Notes: generated from the letters alone by a model not told the origin. Shown: positions 11,920-24,210, counted from the first letter of the stretch. The stretch is 64,000 bases of DNA from Manihot esculenta (GCF_001659605.2 NC_035178.2:1915091-1979090), one strand, 5' to 3'. Program-made: numbers and translations.

Positions 11920-13905
11920 AATGGGCGAGCTTTTTCTCCCCATTTCGGCCAAGGTGAGCATTCCGTCATCCTTCCCCAATCTTGAGTTTTTCCTTCCTTT
12001 TTCCATGATCTTTACAAGTTTACAACTTTGGTTTTGAAGATCTTTGAGCTTAGAACAAGTTTTGGAGCTTGGAGACCAAAAGTTGGAACTTCTTCCATCT
12101 CCAAGTTTAGATCTCCTCAACCCTCGATCTTCAAGAGGTAAGAGCCGATCTTAAGCTCTTCATGTGTTTTAAGTAAGTTTTAAGTGATTTTATGGGGTAG
12201 AATGACATGTATAGGGTTGTATGAGTTTTTAAGCAAATGTTAAGTTTTAAGTGATTTATGAACAATGTATGATGTTTGAGTATGCTTGAAGTGTTGTAGT
12301 TGGGGTATTTGATGTTTTGAGGCCCCTAGGAACTTGTATGCATGATTTGGGTGAAGTATATGCATGATGTGAGAGTTGGGAGGCATTTGTGCATAGAGGA
12401 GCCAAAGTTTCTGCCCTTTGGCAGAAACCAGGTTCGGCAGCCGAAGGCACTTTCGGCCGCCGAACATGGCTTGAGAGGCAGCTTTAGGCTGCCGAAGCTT
12501 GCCCCCGAAAATTGGAGTTTCGGCTCTGTCCGAGACTTTCGGCCGCCGAAGGTGCCGCCGAACCTGCCTGACTTTCGTCTCTGGAGGGACTTTCGGCCGC
12601 CGAAGGTGCCGCCGAAAGTGCCCTGTCCAGCCTTTTCTTGCATGTTTCCTAGGAGTGTTTTGGTGATGTTTTAGGAGGTTTTTTGGGGGTATGTTTAGAG
12701 TTATGTTCTTGTTGTTTGGTGCCTCATTTGAGTCCACCTGTGTAGGTTCGGACCCGAGGAACCGAGACCCCCGGTTGTGAGATAGTCGTTCCGAGTTCGT
12801 TGTTACAGCTTCAGTCACCAGGTGAGTGGAACAACTTCTTAAGTTTTAAAGTAAATGAATAAATGAATAAATGAATGAATCATAAAGCATTGCCCATGCA
12901 TCATTATGCCATGCAATATTTCAGGATGTTTGCATTAGAATTCACGAATATGCTGCATTGCATAAATTGATGTTGATGTGGATGGTTGTTGGGTGATCCA
13001 TAGTCCTCTGATGACATGTTATGATGATATGTATGGAAGACCAGCGAGGCCCATTCTACGCCCCTGGCACTATGAAAGAGAAAGACCAGCGAGGCCCATT
13101 CTACGCCCCTGGCATTTGGAATGTTATGATATGTAAGAGAAAGACCAGTGAGGCCCATTCTACGCCCCTGGCATTTGGAGATACTGAGGACTAATGGTGA
13201 CAATACCATCCTTTATGTGATTAGCTGTGATGTGATGCATTTCATGAAAGCATGAATAAGAAAAAGTTAAATAATAATAATAAAAAGAAGAATAATATAC
13301 CTAAAAATGGAGGAATCATAATAATAATAAAATGAATAATAATATACCTAAAAAGGGTGGAATTAAAGCAAATATTTTTAGTTTCCTCTCATTGGGCTTT
13401 ATAGCTCACCCCCTCTCCCCTAACCCCAGTCTTGCAGGTGCAGAGTAGATAGAGAAGTCAGCAGAGTAAGAGAAGTTTATGTAATAGCTTAGCTGTGGAC
13501 ATGATTTGTTGGTAATGTATAAGTATGAGATGTAATGTAATGTAAGTTTGTTAATGTGCTTGACTAGAGTCTGTTGTATTCCCTGTACACATGGTCTTGT
13601 ATGAGATATAATGTTTTTCATGATGATTATGTAATCCAAGCCTATGTTATGTCATGTTACCCCATTGGAGTATTTGATGAGGACTCCAATGAGAGATTTA
13701 TGTTATGTTGTGCATGCACAGGCTAGGCTTGGCAAAGAAATGTTTGAATGAATGAAAGAAAAGTTTTAATTTTTATGTATGTTGTTGACCATGTATGGGA
13801 TTAAACAGGTTCACAGGATGTATGTTTGGCTTGCTACGGGTCCCGGCGGCCTTAAGCCGATCTGGATCCTAGCGCCGGTGGCGGCCTGATTTTCGGGTCG
13901 TTACA
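11920..13905 (+). repeat. 5' LTR of the chromovirus, 5'-truncated
   Basis: 1986 bp equivalent to 19623-21608 of the 3' LTR and ending TCGTTACA. It lacks the U3 promoter part. The junction on the left (TAATCTGCT then AATGGGCGAG) is abrupt, with at most a few bases of microhomology. Confidence 0.95.
13037..13180 (+). repeat. Three-copy internal LTR repeat (left copy)
   Basis: Three direct copies of a unit of about 32 bp (AGACCAGCGAGGCCCATTCT followed by ACGCCCCTGGCA) separated by short AT-rich spacers. The same set recurs at 20740-20883 in the other LTR. Confidence 0.9.
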
Positions 13906-13908
13906 GAG

Positions 13909-13920
13909 TGGTATCAGAGC
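13909..13920 (+). other. Primer binding site (initiator tRNA-Met)
   Basis: TGGTATCAGAGC lies three bases after the 5' LTR end. It is the standard tRNA-iMet primer site of plant chromoviruses and fixes the LTR boundary at 13905. Confidence 0.92.
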
Positions 13921-14078
13921 CCTAGGTTCATATGGTCGGACCTAGAGTGTCGGGCTCATAGATGTGATAGAAAGTCAAGCACAATAGGAAATCATGTCCA
14001 CTAGGATAGGATATAGAGTCCTGTCTAGAATGAAAGTATGATATGCCATGAGATATGCTATGTATATGATGTGGGTTC

Positions 14079-17000
14079 ATGTGTTTCCACATGAACCATT
14101 GGATGCTAATGTTTTGTTATCTGTGCTGTTTTTCAGTAAACAGAATGCGAGGAACTCGTCGATCAGCTAGATTGGCTAGAGTACCACCGGAGGATGAGGG
14201 CACGAGCGCCCGTCCTCCAGCATTGCCAAGGGCAATGTCGAGTAGGTCCCACAGGGACAGAGCAGTGGGAGATCCTAGAAGATCTCTGGATCTGGGTAGA
14301 AACAGATCAGTAAGAGGAACGGTTCAAGGAGACAGGTCAGTGGATGTGGGAGAAGAGATGGATGTGGACCAGAGGAGGGATGGTAGTCTTGGTGTGAGCA
14401 TGCCAGAAGAGGGCATGGGTGAGTCTCAGGGAGGCACTCAGGCCTCGGGGTTTATTCCACCACCCCAGTACCCACCTTTTTCACCATACCCCGGGTATTC
14501 GATGGGAGGTACATCGGATTACCCCAGTGTTAATCCTTACCCTTCTCACATGCCATACCCACCTTTTTACCCACAGTATCCACAGTACCCTATGTACCCA
14601 CCTCCATCCTTCCATCCAGGCACAGCAAACCCTATCCCAGGGGATGCCGCACCTCCACCACCAGCAGAAACCACAGTTACAGAAAACCAAAGACCTCAAC
14701 CTACCTCATCTGGAGGGAGCAAGGCCAAGATGACCGACTATATGAAGTTGGGTGCTCCTCAGTTTGATACCGGTGATGATCCGTTTGTGTACCTGGAGAA
14801 GGTCAAAACAATTACAGATGAGATAGGGGCTGATGACAGTAGAGCCATTCAGATGGCTGGTTTCACTCTGAAATGCAAGAAGGCACGAGAATGGTTCAAG
14901 AACTATGTGAAACCAAAGGTGGACAGTTTGTCATGGGAGGAGTTTGCGAATGAGTTCGCAGGATGGGCTTTCCCTGACAGTTCCAGGGAGCTGAAGGTGA
15001 TTGAGTTCGAACAGCTGAAGCAGACAGATGAGATGGGTGTCGATGAGTACACCGATAGATTCTTAGAGTTGTTGCCATTTGCTGGGCAGCATCTGGACAC
15101 AGATCCGAAGAAATCGAGGAGGTATGTCATGAGGCTCAATTCCAGGTATTCCTCTTTGATTCAGTCAGCTGATAGAGAAAGTTTTCATGCCATTATAGAC
15201 ATGGCCAGGAGAATGGAGGCTAGTGCCGTAATAGAGGGAAAAGTCAAGCAGTCTGTGGCACAACCTTCTGGTTCTAAGACCCCAGGTGGGGGAAGGATAG
15301 ACCCTTCATCCTTGAGTTCAGCTAGTAAGAAGTGGGGCAGTACCACTAAGAAACCAAAGAAAAATAAGTTCTGGAGCAAGATCAAATCAGGTCTGGGATT
15401 AGGAAGTGGCTCAAGCTCTGGTGCTGATAATGCAGTGTGTGCAAGGTGTGGTAAGCTACACAGGGGAGTATGCCGGTTTGGGACGACAGCCTGTTATAGG
15501 TGTGGGCAAGAGGGACACATGTCTTGGGAGTGTCCGAGAGCAGTTCCTACGGCACAGCCCCAGCAGACAACTTCGGGTAGCGTAGCACAGCCAGCAGCTT
15601 CAGCCGCAACACAGGCTAGTGGCAGAGGCCGAGGGAGAGGGTCAGCCTCTTCTTCATCAGTTTACAGAGGGGAAGGTCCGTCAGCTCCAGCACGGATCTT
15701 CACAATGACGCAGCAGGAGGCAAACGCATCCAACACCGTGGTGTCAGGTAATATCATCATTGGTTGTTCAGATGTTTATGCCTTAATGGACCCGGGTGCA
15801 TCCCATTCTTTTGTTTCTCCGAGAGCGGTCGAGAGGTTGGGTTTGATGGTCTCTGGGTTAGAGTGTCCCCTATGGGTCAGCGGACCCAAATGTGACCCGT
15901 CAGTGGCAGAGTCAATCTGCCAGTACAGTACAGTTTTCATAGAGGGAAGATGCCTATCCGCCGACCTAGTGGTTCTAGACTTGACAGATTTTGACGTCAT
16001 TCTAGGGATGGATTGGCTATCTACCCATGGTGCTACCTTGGATTGCAGAGACAAGGTGGTTAAGTTCAGATGTCAGGATGGGTCAGAGGTCGTCTTTAGA
16101 GGAGACAGGGGGAGTACACCTAGAGGTTTGATATCAGCCCTACAGGCTCGTAGGCTGCTCAGGAGGGGTTGTCAGGGTTATCTAGCTCATGTGAGAGAGC
16201 TAGACAGAGATGTCAGAGAGCCCGCCTCGGTGCCTGTGGTTAGAGAGTTCTTAGATGTTTTCCCAGACGAGCTGCCAGGTTTACCGCCTCCTAGGGAGAT
16301 AGAGTTCGAAATAGAATTGATGTCAGGAACCAGACCGATCTCTATCCCTCCCTACAGGATGGCGCCAGCAGAGCTGAAAGAGCTTAAAGAACAGTTGCAA
16401 GAGCTGGTAGACAAGGGTTTTATCCGACCGAGTGCCTCACCTTGGGGTGCTCCAGTGTTGTTCGTGAAGAAGAAGGATGGATCCCTTAGACTTTGTATCG
16501 ACTATAGACAGTTGAACAAGGTTACTACCAAGAACAAGTACCCGTTGCCTAGGATCGATGATCTATTCGACCAGCTAGCAGGAGCAGGTTGTTTCTCCAA
16601 AATAGATCTGAGATCTGGGTATCATCAGCTGAGGATCAGAGATGAAGATGTGCCAAAGACAGCATTCAGGACCAGATATGGGCATTATGAGTTTCTTGTG
16701 ATGCCGTTCGGGTTAACTAACGCCCCTGCAGCATTCATGGATCTCATGAACAGAGTATTTAGCCAATACCTGGATCACTTCGTTATTGTCTTCATAGATG
16801 ATATCTTAGTGTATTCCAGGAATGCAGAAGAGCATGCCCATCATCTGCGGTTGGTCTTGCAGACTTTGAGGGAACATGGCTTGTATGCCAAGTTCTCTAA
16901 ATGTGAGTTCTGGCTAAGGAGCATTTCGTTCTTGGGGCATGTAGTGTCAGAGAATGGGATAGAGGTAGACCCCAAGAAGACAGAGACTGTGGTTAACTGG

Positions 17001-19133
17001 CCTAGACCCACTTCAGTAACGGAGATCAGAAGTTTCTTGGGTTTGGCAGGTTACTACAGGAGGTTCGTTCAGGACTTCTCAAAGATAGCAGCTCCTCTGA
17101 CCAGACTAACCAGGAAGAATCAGAAATTTCTGTGGACCGACCAGTGCGAAGAGAGTTTTGAAGAGCTTAAGAGGAGGTTGACTTCAGCACCAGTGTTAGC
17201 ACTGCCATCTAGTGGAGAGGACTTTACAGTCTTTTGTGATGCGTCCCGTGTGGGACTGGGATGTGTGCTTATGCAGAATGAGAGGGTGATTGCTTATGCT
17301 TCTAGACAGCTAAAGAAGCATGAGTTGAATTACCCCACGCATGACCTTGAGATGGCAGCAGTAATCTTTGCACTCAAGATGTGGAGGCACTACCTCTATG
17401 GGGTAAAATGTGAGATCTTTACAGATCATAAGAGCCTGCAGTACATCCTGAGTCAAAGAGATTTGAATTTGAGACAGAGAAGATGGGTAGAACTGCTCAG
17501 TGACTATGATTGCAAAATCCAGTATCATCCGGGTAAGGCTAATGTTGTAGCTGATGCCTTAAGCCGGAAATCACTCGGCAGTCTATCCCACATCACAGCA
17601 GAACGAAGACCAGTAGTAAGGGAGTTCTACAAGCTCATCGAAGAAGGGCTACAGTTAGAGTTGTCGGGTACAGGTGCCTTAGTGGCTCAGATGAAAGTGA
17701 CACCCGTGTTCCTTGAGCAAGTCGCTCAGAAACAGCATGAGGACCCCGAGTTAGTGAAGATTGCCAGGACCGTTCAGTCAGGCAAGAATGATGAGTTCAG
17801 ATTTGACGACAAGGGGATCCTCCGCTATGGGAGTCGATTATGTGTACCAGATGACATAGGGTTAAAAGGAGACATTATGAGAGAGGCTCATAATGCAAGA
17901 TACAGCATTCACCCTGGAGCCACCAAGATGTATCAAGATCTAAAGAAGGTTTATTGGTGGCCAGCTATGAAGAAAGAAGTGGCGCAGTTCGTGTCAGCCT
18001 GCGAAGTGTGTCAGAGGGTGAAGCTGGAACATCAGAAGCCAGCTGGAATGCTTAACCCGCTACCGATTCCAGAATGGAAATGGGAAAACATAGCTATGGA
18101 CTTCGTAGTAGGGTTACCGGCGACGTCCAACAGATTGGACTCCATCTGGGTGATTGTGGACAGACTCACCAAATCTGCTCACTTCCTCCCTGTCAGGAGT
18201 GGCTACTCTGTGGACAAGTTGGCGCAGGTGTATGTAGATGAGATTGTCAGGCTGCATGGGGTTCCAGTGTCTATAGTGTCAGATAGAGGGCCCCAGTTCA
18301 CTTCCAGATTTTGGCGGAGTCTGCAAAATGCCATGGGTACTAGGTTAGACTTCAGTACTGCCTTCCATCCCCAGACTGATGGACAGTCAGAGAGGACCAT
18401 CCAAACAATAGAAGATATGCTCAGAATGTGTGTGCTAGATTTTGGCGGTTCTTGGAGGCAACATCTACCTTTAGTAGAGTTCGCCTACAATAACAGCTAT
18501 CATGCTAGCATCGGGATGGCTCCATATGAAGCTTTGTACGGAAGGAAGTGCAGATCACATGTTTGCTGGGAAGAAGTTGGAGAGAAGGCCTTGGCAGGGC
18601 CTGAGCTAGTAGAGATTACCAGCAGGGTGGTACCCATAATCAGAGAAAGAATCAAAACTGCTGCAAGCAGACAGAAGAGTTATGCAGACATCCGCAGAAG
18701 ACTAGTTGAATTTCAGGAGGGGGATCTGGTATTGCTTAAGGTGTCTCCAATGAAAGGAGTGGTTAGGTTCGGGAAGAAAGGTAAGCTAGCCCCACGATAC
18801 ATCGGACCCTTTGAAATCTTGCAAAAGATTGGGAATGTGTCGTACAAGCTGGACTTACCTGCTTCAATGGCAAGAATCCATCCGGTTTTCCATGTTTCCA
18901 TGTTGAGGAAGTTTGTGTCAGATCCGAGTAAGGTTCTTAGTGAGCCTGATGTGGAGATCCAAGAGGATCTCACCTATGTTGAGCAGCCAGTGCGGATCAT
19001 AGACACCCAGATCAGAAAGCTAAGAAACGAGGAAATCCCGATGGTGAAAGTCCTTTGGAACCACCACAATATAGAAGAATGTACCTGGGAGACACGGGAG
19101 TCCATGCTCCAACAGTATCCCCACCTCTTTTAG
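14079..19133 (+). CDS. Chromovirus Gag-Pol polyprotein, uninterrupted
   Basis: One open frame of 1684 codons. The likely start is the second Met at 14145 ([13 protein letters not shown]), 22 codons in. In order, by residue from 14079: Pro/Tyr-rich stretch (about 125-190), gag (about 215-385), CCHC zinc knuckle [14 protein letters not shown] (472), aspartic protease with DPGASH (D571), reverse transcriptase with FIDDILVYS (D907/D908), RNase H starting near D1054, integrase HHCC zinc finger from H1278 to CEVC (about 1311), integrase core D1341, D1402, E1438 with the D35E spacing, and a chromodomain-like C-terminus ([19 protein letters not shown]). Gag, protease, RT, RNase H and integrase with a terminal chromodomain in a single frame is the chromovirus pattern. 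All catalytic residues I looked for are present. The DPG protease variant is common in this clade. Confidence 0.97.
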   Translation: MCFHMNHWMLMFCYLCCFSVNRMRGTRRSARLARVPPEDEGTSARPPALPRAMSSRSHRDRAVGDPRRSLDLGRNRSVRGTVQGDRSVDVGEEMDVDQRRDGSLGVSMPEEGMGESQGGTQASGFIPPPQYPPFSPYPGYSMGGTSDYPSVNPYPSHMPYPPFYPQYPQYPMYPPPSFHPGTANPIPGDAAPPPPAETTVTENQRPQPTSSGGSKAKMTDYMKLGAPQFDTGDDPFVYLEKVKTITDEIGADDSRAIQMAGFTLKCKKAREWFKNYVKPKVDSLSWEEFANEFAGWAFPDSSRELKVIEFEQLKQTDEMGVDEYTDRFLELLPFAGQHLDTDPKKSRRYVMRLNSRYSSLIQSADRESFHAIIDMARRMEASAVIEGKVKQSVAQPSGSKTPGGGRIDPSSLSSASKKWGSTTKKPKKNKFWSKIKSGLGLGSGSSSGADNAVCARCGKLHRGVCRFGTTACYRCGQEGHMSWECPRAVPTAQPQQTTSGSVAQPAASAATQASGRGRGRGSASSSSVYRGEGPSAPARIFTMTQQEANASNTVVSGNIIIGCSDVYALMDPGASHSFVSPRAVERLGLMVSGLECPLWVSGPKCDPSVAESICQYSTVFIEGRCLSADLVVLDLTDFDVILGMDWLSTHGATLDCRDKVVKFRCQDGSEVVFRGDRGSTPRGLISALQARRLLRRGCQGYLAHVRELDRDVREPASVPVVREFLDVFPDELPGLPPPREIEFEIELMSGTRPISIPPYRMAPAELKELKEQLQELVDKGFIRPSASPWGAPVLFVKKKDGSLRLCIDYRQLNKVTTKNKYPLPRIDDLFDQLAGAGCFSKIDLRSGYHQLRIRDEDVPKTAFRTRYGHYEFLVMPFGLTNAPAAFMDLMNRVFSQYLDHFVIVFIDDILVYSRNAEEHAHHLRLVLQTLREHGLYAKFSKCEFWLRSISFLGHVVSENGIEVDPKKTETVVNWPRPTSVTEIRSFLGLAGYYRRFVQDFSKIAAPLTRLTRKNQKFLWTDQCEESFEELKRRLTSAPVLALPSSGEDFTVFCDASRVGLGCVLMQNERVIAYASRQLKKHELNYPTHDLEMAAVIFALKMWRHYLYGVKCEIFTDHKSLQYILSQRDLNLRQRRWVELLSDYDCKIQYHPGKANVVADALSRKSLGSLSHITAERRPVVREFYKLIEEGLQLELSGTGALVAQMKVTPVFLEQVAQKQHEDPELVKIARTVQSGKNDEFRFDDKGILRYGSRLCVPDDIGLKGDIMREAHNARYSIHPGATKMYQDLKKVYWWPAMKKEVAQFVSACEVCQRVKLEHQKPAGMLNPLPIPEWKWENIAMDFVVGLPATSNRLDSIWVIVDRLTKSAHFLPVRSGYSVDKLAQVYVDEIVRLHGVPVSIVSDRGPQFTSRFWRSLQNAMGTRLDFSTAFHPQTDGQSERTIQTIEDMLRMCVLDFGGSWRQHLPLVEFAYNNSYHASIGMAPYEALYGRKCRSHVCWEEVGEKALAGPELVEITSRVVPIIRERIKTAASRQKSYADIRRRLVEFQEGDLVLLKVSPMKGVVRFGKKGKLAPRYIGPFEILQKIGNVSYKLDLPASMARIHPVFHVSMLRKFVSDPSKVLSEPDVEIQEDLTYVEQPVRIIDTQIRKLRNEEIPMVKVLWNHHNIEECTWETRESMLQQYPHLF

Positions 19134-19228
19134 AGGTTAGTATCTTTGTGTTCTATGTGTTTAGTATGTATGTTATGTTCTATGTTATGCATGTATTAGT
19201 TGAGGAACATTCGGGGACGAATGTTCTT

Positions 19229-19241
19229 AAGGGGGGGAGAA
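19229..19241 (+). other. Polypurine tract of the chromovirus
   Basis: AAGGGGGGGAGAA directly abuts the TG of the 3' LTR. It is the expected plus-strand primer and sets the LTR start at 19242. Confidence 0.9.
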
Positions 19242-19599
19242 TGTAATACCCGGCTAGACTCCGGTATCGGAATTCCTACCGTCCGGTGGAATTTCGGATG
19301 TCGGGAACTTCTAGAAGGGTAAAGACATGTTTTATGAAATGTTTTCATGTTTTTAATGGTTTTAAAGTATGAAACTAAATGAGTTTTTGCATGAAAATAG
19401 CATTGGAGGAAAACCCAGGTTCGGCCGCCGAAAGTCAAGTTCGGCCGCCGAACATGCATGCGTTTTGGAGGCACGTTAGGCCCCCGAAAGCACGAGTTAG
19501 GGAAGTTCAGGTTCGGCCGCCGAAAGTCGAGTTCGGCCGCCGAACATTGCATGGATGCGGAGGCACATTCGGCCCCCGAACGTGGCCTGGCCAGCCACC

Positions 19600-19607
19600 T
19601 ATAAAAG
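19600..19607 (+). promoter_or_regulatory. TATA box of the chromovirus LTR
   Basis: TATAAAAG sits in a GC-richer context 16 bp before the point where the truncated 5' LTR begins. It is therefore present only in the 3' copy. Confidence 0.75.
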
Positions 19608-20739
19608 GGTCCCTTAGCCGAAAATGGGCGAGCTTTTTCTCCCCATTTCGGCCAAGGTGAGCATTCCGCCATCCTTCCCCAATCTTGAGTTTTTCCTTCC
19701 TTTTTCCATGATCTTTACAAGTTTACAACTTTGGTTTTGAAGATCTTTGAGCTTAGAACAAGTTTTGGAGCTTGGAGACCAAAAGTTGGAACTTCTTCCA
19801 TCTCCAAGTTTAGATCTCCTCAACCCTCGATCTTCAAGAGGTAAGAGCCGATCTTAAGCTCTTCATGTGTTTTAAGTAAGTTTTAAGTGATTTTATGGGG
19901 TAGAATGACATGTATAGGGTTGTATGAGTTTTTAAGCAAATGTTAAGTTTTAAGTGATTTATGAACAATGTATGATGTTTGAGTATGCTTGAAGTGTTGT
20001 AGTTGGGGTATTTGATGTTTTGAGGCCCCTAGGAACTTGTATGCATGATTTGGGTGAAGTATATGCATGATGTGAGAGTTGGGAGGCATTTGTGCATAGA
20101 GGAGCCAAAGTTTCTGCCCTTTGGCAGAAACCAGGTTCGGCAGCCGAAGGCACTTTCGGCCGCCGAACATGGCTTGAGAGGCAGCTTTAGGCTGCCGAAG
20201 CTTGCCCCCGAAAATTGGAGTTTCGGCTCTGTCCGAGACTTTCGGCCGCCGAAGGTGCCGCCGAACCTGCCTGACTTTCGTCTCTGGAGGGACTTTCGGC
20301 CGCCGAAGGTGCCGCCGAAAGTGCCCTGTCCAGCCTTTTCTTGCATGTTTCCTAGGAGTGTTTTGGTGATGTTTTAGGAGGTTTTTTGGGGGTATGTTTA
20401 GAGTTATGTTCTTGTTGTTTGGTGCCTCATTTGAGTCCACCTGTGTAGGTTCGGACCCGAGGAACCGAGACCCCCGGTTGTGAGATAGTCGTTCCGAGTT
20501 CGTTGTTACAGCTTCAGTCACCAGGTGAGTGGAACAACTTCTTAAGTTTTAAAGTAAATGAATAAATGAATAAATGAATGAATCATAAAGCATTGCCCAT
20601 GCATCATTATGCCATGCAATATTTCAGGATGTTTGCATTAGAATTCACGAATATGCTGCATTGCATAAATTGATGTTGATGTGGATGGTTGTTGGGTGAT
20701 CCATAGTCCTCTGATGACATGTTATGATGATATGTATGG

Positions 20740-20883
20740 AAGACCAGCGAGGCCCATTCTACGCCCCTGGCACTATGAAAGAGAAAGACCAGCGAGGCCC
20801 ATTCTACGCCCCTGGCATTTGGAATGTTATGATATGTAAGAGAAAGACCAGTGAGGCCCATTCTACGCCCCTGGCATTTGGAG
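20740..20883 (+). repeat. Three-copy internal LTR repeat (right copy)
   Basis: Same three-copy unit as at 13037-13180, shifted by 7703 bp. The one substitution nearby (20886) distinguishes the two LTRs. Confidence 0.9.
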
Positions 20884-21608
20884 ATGCTGAGGACTAATGG
20901 TGACAATACCATCCTTTATGTGATTAGCTGTGATGTGATGCATTTCATGAAAGCATGAATAAGAAAAAGTTAAATAATAATAATAAAAAGAAGAATAATA
21001 TACCTAAAAATGGAGGAATCATAATAATAATAAAATGAATAATAATATACCTAAAAAGGGTGGAATTAAAGCAAATATTTTTAGTTTCCTCTCATTGGGC
21101 TTTATAGCTCACCCCCTCTCCCCTAACCCCAGTCTTGCAGGTGCAGAGTAGATAGAGAAGTCAGCAGAGTAAGAGAAGTTTATGTAATAGCTTAGCTGTG
21201 GACATGATTTGTTGGTAATGTATAAGTATGAGATGTAATGTAATGTAAGTTTGTTAATGTGCTTGACTAGAGTCTGTTGTATTCCCTGTACACATGGTCT
21301 TGTATGAGATATAATGTTTTTCATGATGATTATGTAATCCAAGCCTATGTTATGTCATGTTACCCCATTGGAGTATTTGATGAGGACTCCAATGAGAGAT
21401 TTATGTTATGTTGTGCATGCACAGGCTAGGCTTGGCAAAGAAATGTTTGAATGAATGAAAGAAAAGTTTTAATTTTTATGTATGTTGTTGACCATGTATG
21501 GGATTAAACAGGTTCACAGGATGTATGTTTGGCTTGCTACGGGTCCCGGCGGCCTTAAGCCGATCTGGATCCTAGCGCCGGTGGCGGCCTGATTTTCGGG
21601 TCGTTACA

Positions 21609-23030
21609 GTTCGGTTGGCGAGCAGGGGACCTCTAAGGGAGTATAAGGAGTCCGCGGAGCTAAAAAGGGAACAGGGTAGATAATAGCGCCTCTGGTTGTG
21701 TAAGTCCTTTGAGGACAATTTTTCCTTCAGTGGAGTAGGCACTTGTAACATGCTATAAATGTACTTTTCTTTTAATGAAACTTTATTTTTACTTATTTTG
21801 CTTGCTGTTTCAGCTTCATTGGACTACTTATTCTGTTAAACAGTCTAACTTGTTTAAATTTTAAATATTTGACAAGAAACACTTAAGCTGTGCTTAATAA
21901 ACTTTGTAAGGAATTGACTACATCGTTTTTCATTCCTTGTCTCTCAGCTAATCAAGGCTGAAAACTTTAACCAGGGATTTAGTCTCTGACTCATAAACTT
22001 TTCTAATTTCACAAGGCATTTTTTATCCTTAAGCTCTTTCCGAGCTGGGTTAGCCGCACTCACGAGTTCTGTTTTTAACAGTGGGCTGAACTCTCGACTC
22101 GCGAGTTTTATGATTTTGGTAAGAACATTCTCATTTTTTCTCTTATTACTTCGTTACTATGAGCTCGGGCACATAGCCTTTGCTTAATAACAATAAGTTA
22201 GATCGTGTACCTTTTAAGGTGACGACCGTGGCTGGCCTTTTTGCTTTTAGTTCTGGTTTGACAAGAACTGAAGCTGGGGTCTCATGTCTCATTTGCTCAC
22301 GCCATTGGATTTCTCCCCGGGTTGACCCCGGGTTGCCCCTTTACCTCCTCAGAGTTTATTACATGAGTGGTGAGAGGGTAAATCTCTAGACTTCATTCGT
22401 CATCTTGGGCTGTGTGCTCCACTGGGATGGAGAGCTCGGCTTTTTGTCGTTCCCTTCTTCTTGGGTTATTCTTGCTAAATGTTTGTTCATTGCAAACTAT
22501 CCAGAGCTGTGAGCACGATCCTTTGCCTTCGTTTATCCTCTTATGTGTTTCTGCATTTATGGGCCTTTTCATAGAGGGAGCTCGGTTCTCTGTTATTTTC
22601 TCTATACTTAGCTTTATTCTACCTGAATGTTTCATGTCGGGAGTTTATCCGAGTTGGGAGCTCGGTTCCTTGCCCCTTGCTTAGGCTTTTATGCCTACAG
22701 TCTGTGACGCTTCTTGTATCGCGAGCTCGGGAGTTTAGAATTTCGATTTTTTCGCTTTGGTGCCCCGAGCTCGTTTGTGAGGTCGGACTTAATTTTTTAT
22801 TTTCTTGTCGAGCCTTATATGGGCTATGTTTCCGTCTGACTGCTTGTTTGTTCAGTTCTAACCTTTCTTTTTTACCCCTGAATATTTTCCGAGCTGCCTA
22901 ACTCGAGGTCGGTGCCTCTTATGATTGCCCCAATCTTTTGTGTGAGGTCGGAACTATGTTCTTATGAGTTGTTTTTGCGTGTTGTCATTGCATATCGCTG
23001 TTTGCTATGAGCATGTGACACCGGCGGATC
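21609..23030. other. Non-coding interior of the Tat-type element
   Basis: Continues the older element after the nested insertion. Several short frames are open on the plus strand but have no recognisable domain. A polyadenylation-like AATGAAA/TTTATTTT stretch near 21775-21790 could end the antisense transcript. Confidence 0.5.
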
Positions 23031-23089
23031 TTTGGGGATTCCGGTCTTTGTTTTGAGATCTTCCCCGACCTTTTTGGCTCTGGGAGATC

Positions 23090-24085
23090 TTTGGGATCTT
23101 CGGCCTTGTACTTCTGAGGTCTCTATATATCAGGGTCTTTCATTGCCAGGAGATCTTGGGGATCCTGGACTTGTATTTCCGGGAGATCTTGGGGATCCCG
23201 GTCTTCTACCTCTGAGGTCTCTATGTCTCAGGGTCTTCATTGCCAGGAGATCTTGGGGATCCTGGACTTGTATTTCCGGGAGATCTTGGGGATCCCAGTC
23301 TTCTACCTCTGAGGTCTCTATGTCTCAGGGTCTTCATTGCCAGGAGATTTTGGGGATCCTGGACTTGTATTTCCGGGAGATCTTGGGGATCCCGGTCTTC
23401 TACCTCTGAGGTCTCTATGTCTCAGGGTCTTCATTGCCAGGAGATCTTGGGAATCCTGGACTTGTATTTCCGGGAGATCTTGGGGATCCCGGTCTTCTAC
23501 CTCTGAGGTCTCTATGTCTCAGGGTCTTCATTGCCAGGAGATCTTGGGGATCCTGGACTTGTATTTCCGGGAGATCTTGGGGATCCCGGTCTTCTACCTC
23601 TGAGGTCTCTATGTCTCAGGGTCTTCATTGCCAGGAGATCTTGGGGATCCTGGACTTGTATTTCCGGGAGATCTTGGGGATCCCGGTCTTCTACCTCTGA
23701 GGTCTCTATGTCTCAGGGTCTTCATTGCCAGGAGATCTTGGGGATCCTGGACTTGTATTTTCGGGAGATATTGGGGATCCCGGTCTTCTACCTCTGAGGT
23801 CTCTATGTCTCAGGGTCTTCATTGCCAGGAGATCTTGGAGATCCTGGACTTGTATTTCCGGGAGATCTTGGGGATCCCGGTCTTCTACCTCTGAGGTCTC
23901 TATGTCTCAGGGTCTTCATTGCCAGGAGATCTTGGGGATCCTGGACTTGTATTTCCGGGAGATCTTGGGGATCCCGGTCTTCTATCTCTGAGGTCTCTAT
24001 GTCTCAGGGTCTCTTGGACTTATATTTCCGGGAGATCTTGGGGATCCTGGTCTTCTACCTCTGAGGTCTCTATGTCTCAGGGTCT
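23090..24085. repeat. 97-bp tandem array, about ten units
   Basis: Head-to-tail units of exactly 97 bp containing GGAGATCTTGGGGATCCTGG, TTGTATTTCCGGGAGATCTT, CTACCTCTGAGGTCTCTATG and CAGGGTCTTCATTGCCAG. Each unit has two inner copies of the GGAGATCTTGGGGATCC motif. Units differ by only one to three bases; the last ones are partly deleted (about 24010 on). Because 97 is 3n+1, all three plus frames are serially open, so the open frames here are repeat artefacts. The array lies just after the end of pol (minus direction), in the hypervariable 3' region of Tat-type elements known to generate satellites. Confidence 0.95.
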
Positions 24086-24210
24086 TCTTGAGCTGTGTTC
24101 TTTCTTTTCTATGGAGAATTATCATTCATAATAATAATAGAGATAATCTCGTTGTGTAAACAATGGTGTTATTTTATTCATTCATATTTTTCAGAGTACA
24201 ATGCTTTTCT

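Larger units (their letters stand above)
11920..21608 (+). mobile_element. Young Tekay/Del-type chromovirus (Ty3/gypsy) with truncated 5' LTR
   Basis: The element consists of a 5' LTR (11920-13905), a primer site complementary to initiator tRNA-Met (TGGTATCAGAGC, 13909-13920), an intact gag-pol frame, a polypurine tract (AAGGGGGGGAGAA, 19229-19241) and a full 3' LTR (19242-21608). Position 11920 aligns with 19623 and 13905 with 21608, a constant offset of 7703, so the LTRs align without gaps over 1986 bp. By eye I found only two substitutions (11965/19668 and 13183/20886). The first 381 bp of the 5' LTR, including the TATA box, are absent. No target duplication is visible, as expected if the left border was lost. 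It is nested in the Tat-type element in opposite orientation. Confidence 0.95.
19242..21608 (+). repeat. Full-length 3' LTR of the chromovirus
   Basis: 2367 bp, starting TGTAATACC and ending TCGTTACA. U3 holds four copies of TTCGGCCGCCGAA between about 19420 and 19545, and three more lie in the 20150-20310 stretch. A TATA box TATAAAAG is at 19600-19607. Confidence 0.95.

Noticed and set aside
12240..12818. Open frames on both strands inside the 5' LTR (and the identical set at 19943-20521)
   Set aside because: They are identical in both LTRs and rich in PPKV/RRPK caused by the GGCCGCCGAA boxes. They are non-coding LTR sequence.
23032..24131. Series of eight overlapping 88-residue open frames
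   Set aside because: They are phase-shifted readings of the 97-bp tandem unit (97 = 3n+1), not genes. The array is also not CRISPR: there are no unique spacers.
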